Below, piece after piece: positions 7,810-16,916 of a DNA stretch of 64,000 nt. The first letter of the stretch is position 1. The number at the start of each line of letters is the position of its first letter. The notes under the pieces are model-generated. The model was not told where the DNA came from and did not search any database. It was given only the letters and a program-made list of their open reading frames with translations. The DNA is taken from assembly GCA_040398845.1 (NCBI GenBank), contig JBBATH010000002.1, positions 1-64,000 on the forward strand, read 5' to 3'. Both the position numbers and the translations under genes were made by a program. This stretch comes from WLND01 sp040398845 (lineage in GTDB: Bacteria > Actinomycetota > Actinomycetes > S36-B12).

Positions 7810-8805
7810 TTACCCGGATCGAGAGACGACGTAATCGCACAGGAGCTCGAGGGTCTGCTTCGCCCCACCGGACGGCAGTGGAGCGAGGGCCGCACGAGCT
7901 TCATCTGCCCACCGGCAGGCCTCCTGTCGGGCCTCCGCGAGTGCGGGGTGGGAACGAAGGAGGCGGAGTGCCTCTGCGTGCTCATCATCGTCGCCGAGCG
8001 GTCGCGAGAGGAGGTCGCGAAGTCGAGCATCCTGGACTGATTGGCCGCCGAGGGAAATGAGCGCAGCAAGGGTCGGGACACCCTCACGCAGATCCGTTCC
8101 CGGGGTCTTGCCCGACTGTGCGGACTCGCTCATGATGTCGACGAGATCATCGGCGAGTTGGAAGGCGACCCCGATGCACTCGCCGAATCTGGCGAGCACC
8201 TCGATCGTTGCTGGGTCGGCCCCCGACATGAGGGCGCCGTAGCGGCCCGAGGCAGCGATGAGGGAGCCGGTCTTGTCTGCCAGCACCTCAAGATGATGCT
8301 TCACGGGATCGGCGCCATCCCCGGGGCCAACCGTCTCAAGGATCTGGCCGATGCATAGCCGCTCGAAGGTTCGAGCCTGAATGCGTACCGCCTCCGGTCC
8401 GAGGTCAGCAAGGATCGCCGAGGTTCGCGCAAAGAGAAAGTCTCCGGTGAGAATTGCGACGGAGTTACCCCAACGGGCATTCGCGCTCGAGGCACCACGG
8501 CGCATCGGCGCCTCGTCCATTACATCGTCGTGGTATAGGGTCGCGAGGTGTGTGAGTTCGACCGCTGCCGCTGACCTGATCACCTCGGGCCTAGTCGGGT
8601 CACCGAACTGCGCGGCAAGCAGCACGAGCAGCGGACGGAACCTCTTGCCCCCCGCTTCGACGAGATACCCTGCCGCCTCATTGATGAACGGCGACGAACT
8701 CCGGACCGACTCGCGTAGTTCCTGCTCTACCCGTGCAAGACCAGCCGCGAGTGACGCCTCGAGGGCAGGATCCGGCGAGAGCAGATCCAGCGACTGGCGG
8801 TTCAT
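7810..8805 (-). CDS. polyprenyl diphosphate synthase (menaquinone side chain, probable)
   Basis: A 331-residue trans-prenyl transferase with both aspartate-rich motifs: DDVMD in LYHDDVMDEAPMRRG and the second, DDLVD, in FQLADDLVDIM. The FARM region upstream and the KTGSL motif are also present. It adds isopentenyl units to an allylic diphosphate; chain length cannot be read reliably. It starts 12 bp after the nuoN stop on the same strand, so it is probably transcribed with complex I, and the nearby men genes suggest that its product is the menaquinone tail. Confidence 0.9.
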   Translation of the reverse strand: MNRQSLDLLSPDPALEASLAAGLARVEQELRESVRSSSPFINEAAGYLVEAGGKRFRPLLVLLAAQFGDPTRPEVIRSAAAVELTHLATLYHDDVMDEAPMRRGASSANARWGNSVAILTGDFLFARTSAILADLGPEAVRIQARTFERLCIGQILETVGPGDGADPVKHHLEVLADKTGSLIAASGRYGALMSGADPATIEVLARFGECIGVAFQLADDLVDIMSESAQSGKTPGTDLREGVPTLAALISLGGQSVQDARLRDLLSRPLGDDDEHAEALRLLRSHPALAEARQEACRWADEARAALAPLPSGGAKQTLELLCDYVVSRSG

Positions 8806-8817
8806 GCTCCAACGGTA

Positions 8818-10404
8818 CTACCGCACAAACACATCGGCATGCGCGACCAACTCAAGAAGCGGTTGCGGCACCACCCCGAGCACCACGGTGACCGTGGCTG
8901 CCGCAGCCAATGCAACGGTCGTGAACACGCTCGGGATCACCACGACCGCCGTCTGGTCATTGGGCTCGGAGAAGAACATCAACACGATCACGCGCACGTA
9001 GAAGAAGGCCGTGATGAGTGATGCGACGACCGCGACAAGGACGAGCCAGATGTCGCCTGCGGCGATGGCAGCGGTGAACACGCTGAACTTACCGATAAAG
9101 CCTCCGGTAAGCGGAATACCTGCCAGGGACAGCATGAAAATCGCGAAGAGGGTCGCCACCAACGGGGACCTCTTCGCGAGCCCCGCCCAACTCGACAGGT
9201 GGGTCGCCTCTCCATTGCCATCACGAACGAGCATGATGACGGCGAACGCGCCGATCGTCGTAAAGCCATAGGTCACGAGGTAGAACATTGCCCCGGCCAG
9301 CCCCTCGGGGCTCGCCGCGACGACGCCGACCAGAATGAAGCCGGCCTGCGCGATCGAGGAGTAGGCCAGCATTCGCTTGATGTCGGTCTGGGTCACCGCA
9401 ATGATCGACCCAACGAGCATCGTGAGGATCGCGACGATCCACAGCATCGGCTCCCAGTCCCAGCGCACCCCGCCGAAACCAACGTAGAGGACGCGGAACA
9501 ATGCGATGAAGGCGGCGATCTTCACCGTTGCTGCCATGAACCCTGTCACCGGGGTCGGCGCGCCCTGATAGACGTCCGGGGTCCACTGATGGAACGGGAC
9601 CGCACCGATCTTGAAGAGCAGTCCGACAAGCAGCATGCCGAGACCGATGAGCATGAGACTGCTCTCGCTCGGCTTGGCACTCAGCGCATCGGCGATGGCA
9701 GGGAGATCTATTGAGCCGGCGTAGCCGTAGATGAGGGCCGAGCCGTACAGAAAGAACGCGGATGAGAAGGCGCCGAGGATGAAGTACTTCATCGCGGCCT
9801 CTTGCGAGAGCAGGCGCCGACGACGCGCGAGCCCGGCGAGCAGGTAGAGCGGGAGTGACATCACCTCGAGCGCGATGAACATGATGAGCAGGTCGTTCGC
9901 GACGGTGAGCAGCAGCATGCCGCCCACCGCGAAGAGGAAGAGCGACCAGACCTCCGTCTGAAGGTACCCACGTGCCGCGAACTGCTTCTCATCCTCCGAA
10001 CCCGGGAGGGCTGAGGCGCGAGGAGCGAAGGCATCTCCACTTGGATCGAGGGTGCGTTCAGCCATGAGCATGGCACCGAGGAGCGACAAGATGAGAAGGG
10101 TCCCCTGCATGACGAGCGCGGGGCCATCAACGGCAATCGATCCCGCGGCCGTCACCGCCTGCGTCTTGTCGAGGTCAATCACAGCGATGAATGCCGCGAT
10201 GAGGCTCACGAATACGAGCACGAGTTGCAATGGTCGGCGGGCGCGGCGCGGAGCAAAGGCCTCGATGAGCACCGACACGACCCCTGCCCCAAGGATGATG
10301 AGGATCGGAAGAATCAGCCGGTAGTCGATAACCGGCAACTCGAACGGTGTCTCGCTGGCGAAGCGTGCGACAAGGGCCGGCACGCTGGTACTGGCCGCGT
10401 TCAC
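8818..10404 (-). CDS. nuoN: NADH-quinone oxidoreductase subunit N
   Basis: A 528-residue antiporter-like membrane subunit of complex I. About fourteen hydrophobic segments are visible, with the family motif around the proton-channel lysine and histidine (LLFKIGAVPFHQWTPDVY). The start is a GTG whose last bases overlap the nuoM stop as GTGA. It ends the nuo set and is followed after 12 bp by the prenyl synthase. Confidence 0.95.
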   Translation of the reverse strand: MNAASTSVPALVARFASETPFELPVIDYRLILPILIILGAGVVSVLIEAFAPRRARRPLQLVLVFVSLIAAFIAVIDLDKTQAVTAAGSIAVDGPALVMQGTLLILSLLGAMLMAERTLDPSGDAFAPRASALPGSEDEKQFAARGYLQTEVWSLFLFAVGGMLLLTVANDLLIMFIALEVMSLPLYLLAGLARRRRLLSQEAAMKYFILGAFSSAFFLYGSALIYGYAGSIDLPAIADALSAKPSESSLMLIGLGMLLVGLLFKIGAVPFHQWTPDVYQGAPTPVTGFMAATVKIAAFIALFRVLYVGFGGVRWDWEPMLWIVAILTMLVGSIIAVTQTDIKRMLAYSSIAQAGFILVGVVAASPEGLAGAMFYLVTYGFTTIGAFAVIMLVRDGNGEATHLSSWAGLAKRSPLVATLFAIFMLSLAGIPLTGGFIGKFSVFTAAIAAGDIWLVLVAVVASLITAFFYVRVIVLMFFSEPNDQTAVVVIPSVFTTVALAAAATVTVVLGVVPQPLLELVAHADVFVR

Positions 10405-11963
10405 TCCTGGGTCCCTTCAGCGGTGGTGCTTGGGTTCAGCGTCGTTGGTGGATCGGTGACGCCGATAGTCGTCATGAGCGTGTCGACGGCCGGGTTGATG
10501 ACATTGAGGATCGGCGCGGGGAAGAGCCCGAGGACGAGTGTGATAACGGCAATCGGCATGAGGGCGGCGATCTCACGGCCTCGCAGGTCTTTCATGCCCT
10601 CGAGAGCCGGGAGCAACGGACCCGTCATGGACTTCTGGTACAGCCGAAGAACGTAGGCGGCGGTGATGACGATGCCGAAGGTCGCGAGGGCGCCGACGAA
10701 CATGTACTTCTGGAATGCACCGAGAAGGACCATGAACTCTCCGACGAATGACACGAGGCCAGGCAGGGCGAGTGACGAGAGCGCCGCGAAGAGGAAGAAC
10801 CCGGCGAGCACCGGCGCCGCCTTGTTCACACCTGAGTAGTCGGATATGAGGCTCGATCCACCACGGCGCTCCATGAGGAAGCCGGCCGTAAGGAATAGTG
10901 CTGCGGTGGAGAGGCCGTGCGCAACCATGTAGACGACTGACCCACTCTCGCCAATCGTGGTGAACACGAAGATTCCGAGTGCGATGAACCCGAAGTGCGA
11001 CATTGACGAATACGCGAACAGGCGCTTCATGTCGTGTTGGTCGAGGGCGACGAAGGCTCCGTAGAAGATGCCGATAAGCGCCATGCTGATGACGACCGGG
11101 GCGTAGAACTCACTTGCGGCCGGGAAGATTGGCAGGCAGTAGCGGATCATGCCGAACGTGCCCACCTTGTCGAGCACCCCGATAAGGAGCACCGATGTGC
11201 CAGGCTTGGACTGCGCGGCGGCATCGGGAAGCCAGGTGTGGAAGGGCCACAGGGGTGCCTTGATCGCGAATGCGAGGAAGAACCCAAGGAACAGCACCTT
11301 TTGCATGCCTGGATCGATGTCGAGTCCCACGAGGGTGAGGTAGTCGAAGGTGCCCGTGCCGGTGAGGTTGGCTGAAACGACGTACAGCCCGATCAGGGCC
11401 GCAAGCATGAGCAAGCCCCCAACGAGGCTATACAGCAGGAACTTCACCGCGGCGTACGAGCGCTGCGGGCCGCCGTATCGTCCGATCATGAAGTAGACGG
11501 GAATGAGCATCGCCTCGAAGAAGACGTAGAACAAGAAGAGGTCGATCGACGAGAACACGCCGATCATCAGGGTCTCAAGTACGAGGATGAGGGCGAAGTA
11601 TCCCTTGACGCTGCCGGTGGTGCGCGACGCTGCGTCGTCGACGTCGTGCCATCCCGCAAGGATCACGACTGGCACAAGGGTGGTGGCGAGTGCAACGAGC
11701 ACCAGCCCGATGCCGTCAATGCCGAGGGAGTATGAGATTCCGAAAGTAGGGATCCACGGGTAGGTCTCAACGAACTGGAACTGCTCGGTTGAGGCGCCGT
11801 TGAATGAGAGTGCCATGGCGATGGTCATCACCAGCGTGGCCAGGGCGATGACGAGCGCGATCTGCTTCGCAAGTCTGGGCCGTGATCTGGGGAGCAGGGC
11901 CACCACGACGCTGCCGATGAGCGGGAGCGCGCCGAGTGCGGTCAGCCAGGGGAACGTATTCAC
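10401..11963 (-). CDS. nuoM: NADH-quinone oxidoreductase subunit M
   Basis: A 520-residue antiporter-like subunit. Key stretches are IKAPLWPFHTWLPDAA and KRLFAYSSMSHFGF, with the conserved glutamate in the fifth helix region (FFEAMLIPVYFMIGRYGG). The frame is open further upstream, but that part is a shadow of nuoL; the GTG at 11963 overlaps the nuoL stop as GTGA and gives the typical N-terminus. Confidence 0.95.
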   Translation of the reverse strand: MNTFPWLTALGALPLIGSVVVALLPRSRPRLAKQIALVIALATLVMTIAMALSFNGASTEQFQFVETYPWIPTFGISYSLGIDGIGLVLVALATTLVPVVILAGWHDVDDAASRTTGSVKGYFALILVLETLMIGVFSSIDLFLFYVFFEAMLIPVYFMIGRYGGPQRSYAAVKFLLYSLVGGLLMLAALIGLYVVSANLTGTGTFDYLTLVGLDIDPGMQKVLFLGFFLAFAIKAPLWPFHTWLPDAAAQSKPGTSVLLIGVLDKVGTFGMIRYCLPIFPAASEFYAPVVISMALIGIFYGAFVALDQHDMKRLFAYSSMSHFGFIALGIFVFTTIGESGSVVYMVAHGLSTAALFLTAGFLMERRGGSSLISDYSGVNKAAPVLAGFFLFAALSSLALPGLVSFVGEFMVLLGAFQKYMFVGALATFGIVITAAYVLRLYQKSMTGPLLPALEGMKDLRGREIAALMPIAVITLVLGLFPAPILNVINPAVDTLMTTIGVTDPPTTLNPSTTAEGTQE

Positions 11964-13900
11964 GAGAGCCTTACCAGGACCAGAGCGAGCAGGACAAGGA
12001 CAGTGCCGCCGACCATGGAAAGTGCGTAGGAGCGGGCGAATCCGGACTGATACCTGCGCATGCGCCCCGAGGCGCCGCCGACGAGCGCGGCGCTGCCGTT
12101 CACTATTCCGTCGACCACCCGGCCGTCGAACCAGATGAGCAACCTTGAGAGCCAATAACTCGGCCGTACGATGAGCCCCTCGTTCACCGCGTCACCGTAG
12201 AGATCCGCGCGGGCCGCCCGGGTCAGCAGGGAGCCGCGCGGCGGGGCGATCGGCACCTCCCGACGGGCGTAGCTAATCCAGCCGATGAAGGAACCGATGA
12301 TGACAAAGGTAAGCGAGATGGCGATGACCGCTCCGGTCGAAAGTGGCGAGGTCGACGTCGAGAACCCGACGACCGGTTCCAACCAACTTTCGATGTTGCC
12401 CCAGAACAACAGCGCCATGCCGAGGAAGATCGAACCAAGGGCCAAAATGATGAGCGGGATGGTCATGACCTTCGGGGATTCATGCGGGTGGGCATCGTCT
12501 TCCCATCGCGCCTTGCCGAAGAAGGTCATCGCGACCATTCGGGTCATGTAGAAACCGGTGATGCCAGCCGCGAGAATCGCAAGGCTCCCGATAATGGGGC
12601 TCCTTTCGAAGGCCGCGTGAATGATCTCGTCCTTGGACCAGAATCCCGAGAACGGCGGGATCCCGATGATGGCGAGATAGCCCGCCATGAACGTGATGAA
12701 GGTAACGACCATCGCCGTCCGAAGTGCACCGTATCGACGCATGTTCACGTTGTCGTTCATCCCGTGCATGACCGAGCCTGCCCCGAGGAAGAGCCCAGCC
12801 TTGAATACTCCGTGGGTCAGCAGGTGGAAGATCGCGAACACGTAACCGATGGGACCGAGGCCGGCCGCCATGACCATGTAGCCGATCTGGCTCATCGTCG
12901 AACCTGCGAGCGACTTCTTGATGTCGTCCTTGGCCGAACCGATGATCGCGCCCATGAAGATAGTGATGAGGCCCACGACCACGACGGCAGTCGCCGCCCA
13001 GACTGCCCGGTCGTAGATCGCGTTGCTCCGGGCGATGAGGTAGACCCCAGCGGTCACCATGGTCGCCGCGTGGATCAGGGCCGAGACCGGAGTGGGGCCC
13101 TCCATCGCATCAAGGAGCCACGCCTGCAGCGGGAACTGCGCCGACTTACCCGCGGCTGCGAGCAGCAGCAGCAGGCCGATCGCGGTGAGGGTTCCCTCGT
13201 TCACCTCGCTTGCCTGCCCGAAGACGTCATTGAACGTCACTGATCCGAAGGTGACGAAGATGACCATGATCGCGACGCTTAGGCCAACATCACCCACCCT
13301 GTTGATGATGAATGCCTTCTTCGCTGCAGCGGCCGCGCTGGGCTTGTGCTGCCAGAACCCAATGAGCAGGTAGCTGGCCAGTCCAACGCCCTCCCAGCCG
13401 ACGTACAGGAGGAGATAGTTGTTCGCGAGCACGAGGAGCAGCATCGCCGCGACGAAGAGATTGAGGTACCCGAAGAACTTGCGCCGGTTTGGGTCGTGCT
13501 GCATGTAGCCGAGCGAGTAGACATGGATCAGGGTTCCGACAACGGTGATGAGGAGAACGAACACCATCGAAAGCTGATCGAGCTGGAAGGCCATGTCGGC
13601 CTCAAACTGGCCGGCGAAGACCCACGTGAACAGGCTCTGACCGATAGAGCGCTCTTCCGCACCACGGGCCATGAGCCCGACAACCATGAGAATGCCGAGA
13701 ACTCCCGATGCCGCCACGGCAAGAACCGCTAGGTACGGGCCCCAGGTGTTCGTCCGTCGCCCACCGAGCAGCAGCACGGCCGCACCGACCAGAGGAAACG
13801 CAATAAGAAGCCAGATCAGCGAGAACACGCCCTCGGCGGGCATGATCTCCTGAAGCGCGGGTGCGCCTTCTGCCCAGACGACAGCGCTGGCGTTGATCAC
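11960..13900 (-). CDS. nuoL: NADH-quinone oxidoreductase subunit L
   Basis: A 646-residue membrane subunit, the largest proton-pumping antiporter-like subunit, with the long C-terminal lateral helix region. Diagnostic stretches are LLYVGWEGVGLASYLLIGFW, FPLQAWLLDAMEGPTPVSAL and TLIHVYSLGYM. A GTG start is used, preceded by GAGGAGGCGC. It lies 90 bp after the nuoK stop, the largest gap inside the nuo operon. Confidence 0.95.
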   Translation of the reverse strand: MINASAVVWAEGAPALQEIMPAEGVFSLIWLLIAFPLVGAAVLLLGGRRTNTWGPYLAVLAVAASGVLGILMVVGLMARGAEERSIGQSLFTWVFAGQFEADMAFQLDQLSMVFVLLITVVGTLIHVYSLGYMQHDPNRRKFFGYLNLFVAAMLLLVLANNYLLLYVGWEGVGLASYLLIGFWQHKPSAAAAAKKAFIINRVGDVGLSVAIMVIFVTFGSVTFNDVFGQASEVNEGTLTAIGLLLLLAAAGKSAQFPLQAWLLDAMEGPTPVSALIHAATMVTAGVYLIARSNAIYDRAVWAATAVVVVGLITIFMGAIIGSAKDDIKKSLAGSTMSQIGYMVMAAGLGPIGYVFAIFHLLTHGVFKAGLFLGAGSVMHGMNDNVNMRRYGALRTAMVVTFITFMAGYLAIIGIPPFSGFWSKDEIIHAAFERSPIIGSLAILAAGITGFYMTRMVAMTFFGKARWEDDAHPHESPKVMTIPLIILALGSIFLGMALLFWGNIESWLEPVVGFSTSTSPLSTGAVIAISLTFVIIGSFIGWISYARREVPIAPPRGSLLTRAARADLYGDAVNEGLIVRPSYWLSRLLIWFDGRVVDGIVNGSAALVGGASGRMRRYQSGFARSYALSMVGGTVLVLLALVLVRLS

Positions 13901-13945
13901 CGCGCCTCCTCGTTCGTCACGTTCATGTCCTATCGGTTGTCGAAT

Positions 13946-13965
13946 GACCCGGATGCTCCCGGGTC
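13946..13965. other. hairpin in the nuoK-nuoL gap
   Basis: A 7-bp perfect stem GACCCGG/CCGGGTC around a 6-base loop, within the 90-bp gap between nuoK and nuoL. No T-run follows on the minus strand, so it is more likely an mRNA processing or stability element than a terminator. Confidence 0.45.
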
Positions 13966-13990
13966 GTCGTTCGTTCCCGTGCTGTATTCG

Positions 13991-14290
13991 TTAGTACTTG
14001 AGGAGGTTGGGCTCGTCAATCGAAGCCGATCGTCGGGTTCGGAAGATGGTGACGATAATCGCGAGTCCGACCACGACCTCGGCCGCGGCCACGACCATGA
14101 CGAAGAACGCAACGACCTGGCCGTCAAGGTTTCCGTTCGTGCGAGCGCACGCAACAAAGGCAAGGTTCGCGGCATTGAGCATGAGCTCGACGCACATGAA
14201 GACAATGATGCCGTTGCGACGGACGAGCACACCGACCGCGCCGATTGAGAAGAGGATCGCCGACAGGATGACGACGTTCGACGGGTTCAC
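13991..14290 (-). CDS. nuoK: NADH-quinone oxidoreductase subunit K
   Basis: A 99-residue subunit with three transmembrane helices. The two buried glutamates of the family are seen in FMCVELMLNAANLAF and VVAAAEVVVGLAI. The GTG start overlaps the nuoJ stop as GTGA. Confidence 0.95.
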   Translation of the reverse strand: MNPSNVVILSAILFSIGAVGVLVRRNGIIVFMCVELMLNAANLAFVACARTNGNLDGQVVAFFVMVVAAAEVVVGLAIIVTIFRTRRSASIDEPNLLKY

Positions 14291-15039
14291 TGTGAGTCGA
14301 CCGCCTTGATCTCATTGACCTCGTGATGATCGACCGCTCGAGCGTCACCGCGCGCTTGAAGTGGCCGGGGGATGCTCCCCTCGCTGATCGATCCATCGGG
14401 CAGCAGGGCCGGGGTATCAACCGCATTGTGACGGGCGTAAACCCCAGGCGTTGGCAGGTTACCGGGATGCAATCCGGAGCGAAAGCGAGCCTTCGACAGT
14501 TCCTGCTGCGTGGCCCGCGGGAGCCAGCGCTCACGGTGGGCGAGCACCATGGCTCCGAGCGCCGCGGTGATGAGCAGGGCCGAGGTTGCCTCGAATGCAA
14601 TGAGATAGTCGGTGAAGATGAGTCGTGCAATGCCTTCGACGTTGCCGCCGTCAATACTGTTGGCCTCGACGAGGCCCACCGTGCCGGAGTTCACGAGGCC
14701 ATTGCCCACGCCAACGACGAGAAGAACGGCGAGACCAAGGCCAAGCACGATCGCCGGGATCCGCTGACCCCGCAGGGTCTCGATGAGGGAGTCAGATGAA
14801 TCGACCCCCACCACCATGAGAACGAACAGGAAGAGCATCATCACCGCGCCCGTGTACACGATGATCTGCACCATGCCGAGGAATGGGGCCGAATTCGCGA
14901 TGTAGAGAACAGCAATATTGATCATCGTGAACGCAACCCACAGCGCGCTATGCACGGCCTTGCGGGAGAGCACCAGACCCAGTGCGCCGATGACGGCGAA
15001 GCCGCCACTGATCCAAAAGACCCAGTTCTCACCGCTCAT
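14287..15039 (-). CDS. nuoJ: NADH-quinone oxidoreductase subunit J
   Basis: A 250-residue membrane subunit with five predicted helices in the first 170 residues (for example IIVYTGAVMMLFLFVLMVVG) and a polar C-terminal extension of about 75 residues that is longer than in E. coli. The start overlaps the nuoI 3' end by 11 bases. It sits between nuoI and nuoK as in all complete nuo operons. Confidence 0.93.
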   Translation of the reverse strand: MSGENWVFWISGGFAVIGALGLVLSRKAVHSALWVAFTMINIAVLYIANSAPFLGMVQIIVYTGAVMMLFLFVLMVVGVDSSDSLIETLRGQRIPAIVLGLGLAVLLVVGVGNGLVNSGTVGLVEANSIDGGNVEGIARLIFTDYLIAFEATSALLITAALGAMVLAHRERWLPRATQQELSKARFRSGLHPGNLPTPGVYARHNAVDTPALLPDGSISEGSIPRPLQARGDARAVDHHEVNEIKAVDSQ

Positions 15040-15598
15040 GGGGTTGCCCCGAAGGCGTCGCGTGGCCAGTCTTTTGATCGGGAACCGAGCCCTTGACCTT
15101 GCCCGCGTAGTAGTCGCTGTCGGTAAGGCCGGGCACCATCGGGTGCGGTGCCGGAAGCATGCCCGGCAGCATCGGCCCGAGGAGATCGACCTTCTCGTAG
15201 ATCAGCGATGCACGGCTCGAATCGGCAAGTTCGTAGTCGTTGGTCATCGTGAGGGCGCGGGTCGGACACGCCTCGATGCACAGCCCGCAGAAGATGCAGC
15301 GCAAGTAATTGATTTGGTACACGCGCCCGTAGCGCTCGCCCGGAGAGAATCGTTCCTCTTCGCTGTTCGAGGCACCTTCAACGAAAATTGCGTCGGCGGG
15401 GCAGGCCCATGCACACAGTTCGCAGCCGATGCACTTCTCGAGGCCGTCGGCCCAACGATTGAGTTGGTGACGCCCATGGAAGCGCGGCTTCGGCGGGTAC
15501 TTGTCGCGGTCCTCGGGGTACTGCTCGGTGACCACCTTCTTGAACATTGTGAAGAAGGTGACCCCGAAACCGCGGGCGGCCTGAGGTAGTTCAGCCAT
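15029..15598 (-). CDS. nuoI: NADH-quinone oxidoreductase subunit I
   Basis: A 189-residue peripheral-arm subunit with two [4Fe-4S] motifs, CIGCELCAWACPADAI and CIFCGLCIEACPTRAL, which hold clusters N6a and N6b. The open frame runs further upstream, but the ATG at 15598 gives the family N-terminus (MAELPQAARGFGVTF) and overlaps the nuoH 3' end by 8 bases. A proline-rich C-terminal tail follows the core. Compare the shorter paralogue at 1600-1950. Confidence 0.95.
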   Translation of the reverse strand: MAELPQAARGFGVTFFTMFKKVVTEQYPEDRDKYPPKPRFHGRHQLNRWADGLEKCIGCELCAWACPADAIFVEGASNSEEERFSPGERYGRVYQINYLRCIFCGLCIEACPTRALTMTNDYELADSSRASLIYEKVDLLGPMLPGMLPAPHPMVPGLTDSDYYAGKVKGSVPDQKTGHATPSGQPHER

Positions 15599-16916
15599 CA
15601 ATGGCCTCCTGGGTGACGTCGCTTCGGTCCTGCACGATGGTGACGCCGGTCCGGGCACGGCGCGACGTGCCCACCGCCTGCTGCCCTGGCATTGGTGGAA
15701 CCGGGTAGCCCCCGGCCATCGGGTCAAAGGTGAGGTTTGCCTCGGCCTCCTCCCGAGCGGCCCTGACCGCCGCACGGCGGTCGGAGCGCGACTGGAATAC
15801 CCACGAGACGATGAGCAAGATCGCGATGGTCACTGCGCCACCAATGAGCAATTCACGCGTCGTGAGGACGACTTCGTCACGCAGCACCCGGGCGGTTGCG
15901 ACGATGAGGATCCACACGATCGAGACTGGAATGAGGACCTTCCAGCCGAATTTCATGAACTGGTCATAGCGCATGCGCGGCAGGGTCGCCCGCAGCCAGA
16001 TAAACATGAAGATGAAGACCTGCACCTTGATGAGCCACCACAGCATCGGCCACCAACCGGTCATAGCCCCTTCCCAGAGGGACAGTGGCCATGGCGCGAT
16101 GTAGCCACCCAGGAACAACGTCGTCGCCAACGCGGAGACCGTCACCATGTTGATGTACTCGGCAAGGAAGAACAGGGCGAACTTAAGGCTCGAGTACTCG
16201 GTATGGAATCCACCGACCAATTCGCCCTCCGCCTCGGGCAGGTCGAAGGGCGCGCGGTTCGTCTCACCGACCATCGCGGTCACGTAAATGAGGAAGGACG
16301 GCAGCAGAATCACCGCGTACCAAATCGGCTCCTGGGCGATGACGATCGCCGACGTTGACATCGACCCCGCGTAGAGGAACACCGCGACAAAGGAGAGCCC
16401 CATGGCGATCTCGTAGGAGATCATTTGGGCGCTCGAGCGCAGCCCGCCGAGTAGTGGGTAAGTGGAGCCTGAGGCCCACCCCGCAAGGACGATTCCGTAG
16501 ATGCCAATTGAGGCGATGGCGAGCACATAGAGCACCGACACAGGGAAGTCGGTGAGCTGCAGCGGGGTCTCGACACCGAAGATCGACACCGTAGGACCGA
16601 AGGGGATGACGGCGAACGCGATGAACGCGGTGGTCGCAGAGATAACCGGGGCAATCCAGTAGACGGCGAGATGCGCCCCCTTCGGGATGATTTCCTCCTT
16701 GAGCGCAAGTTTGATGCCATCCATGAGTGACTGGAGCAATCCAAAGGGCCCGACACGGTTGGGTCCCACTCGATGCTGCATGCGGGCCACCACGCGTCGC
16801 TCCCACCAGATGGTGAAGAGGGTGAGGAGAACGAGCATGACGAAGATGCCGACCACCTTCAAGATGACGAGCCACCAGGGGTCAACACCGAAGGGGCCGA
16901 AGGTCGGATCGGTCAT
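15591..16916 (-). CDS. nuoH: NADH-quinone oxidoreductase subunit H
   Basis: A 441-residue subunit that forms the quinone-binding chamber with NuoB and NuoD. The conserved loop NRAPFDLPEAEGELVGGFHTEYS region and the heel motif RHRVGPNRVGPFGLLQ-like stretch (seen as MQHRVGPNRVGPFG) are present. An acidic and basic cytosolic C-terminal extension of about 60 residues follows the last helix. Its ATG overlaps the nuoG stop as ATGA. Confidence 0.95.
   Translation of the reverse strand: MTDPTFGPFGVDPWWLVILKVVGIFVMLVLLTLFTIWWERRVVARMQHRVGPNRVGPFGLLQSLMDGIKLALKEEIIPKGAHLAVYWIAPVISATTAFIAFAVIPFGPTVSIFGVETPLQLTDFPVSVLYVLAIASIGIYGIVLAGWASGSTYPLLGGLRSSAQMISYEIAMGLSFVAVFLYAGSMSTSAIVIAQEPIWYAVILLPSFLIYVTAMVGETNRAPFDLPEAEGELVGGFHTEYSSLKFALFFLAEYINMVTVSALATTLFLGGYIAPWPLSLWEGAMTGWWPMLWWLIKVQVFIFMFIWLRATLPRMRYDQFMKFGWKVLIPVSIVWILIVATARVLRDEVVLTTRELLIGGAVTIAILLIVSWVFQSRSDRRAAVRAAREEAEANLTFDPMAGGYPVPPMPGQQAVGTSRRARTGVTIVQDRSDVTQEAIDG

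Noticed and set aside
12482..13243. A 253-codon open frame on the plus strand
   Set aside because: It is wholly antisense to nuoL and is the reflection of GC-rich codon bias; its translation is charged and repetitive without a family signature.
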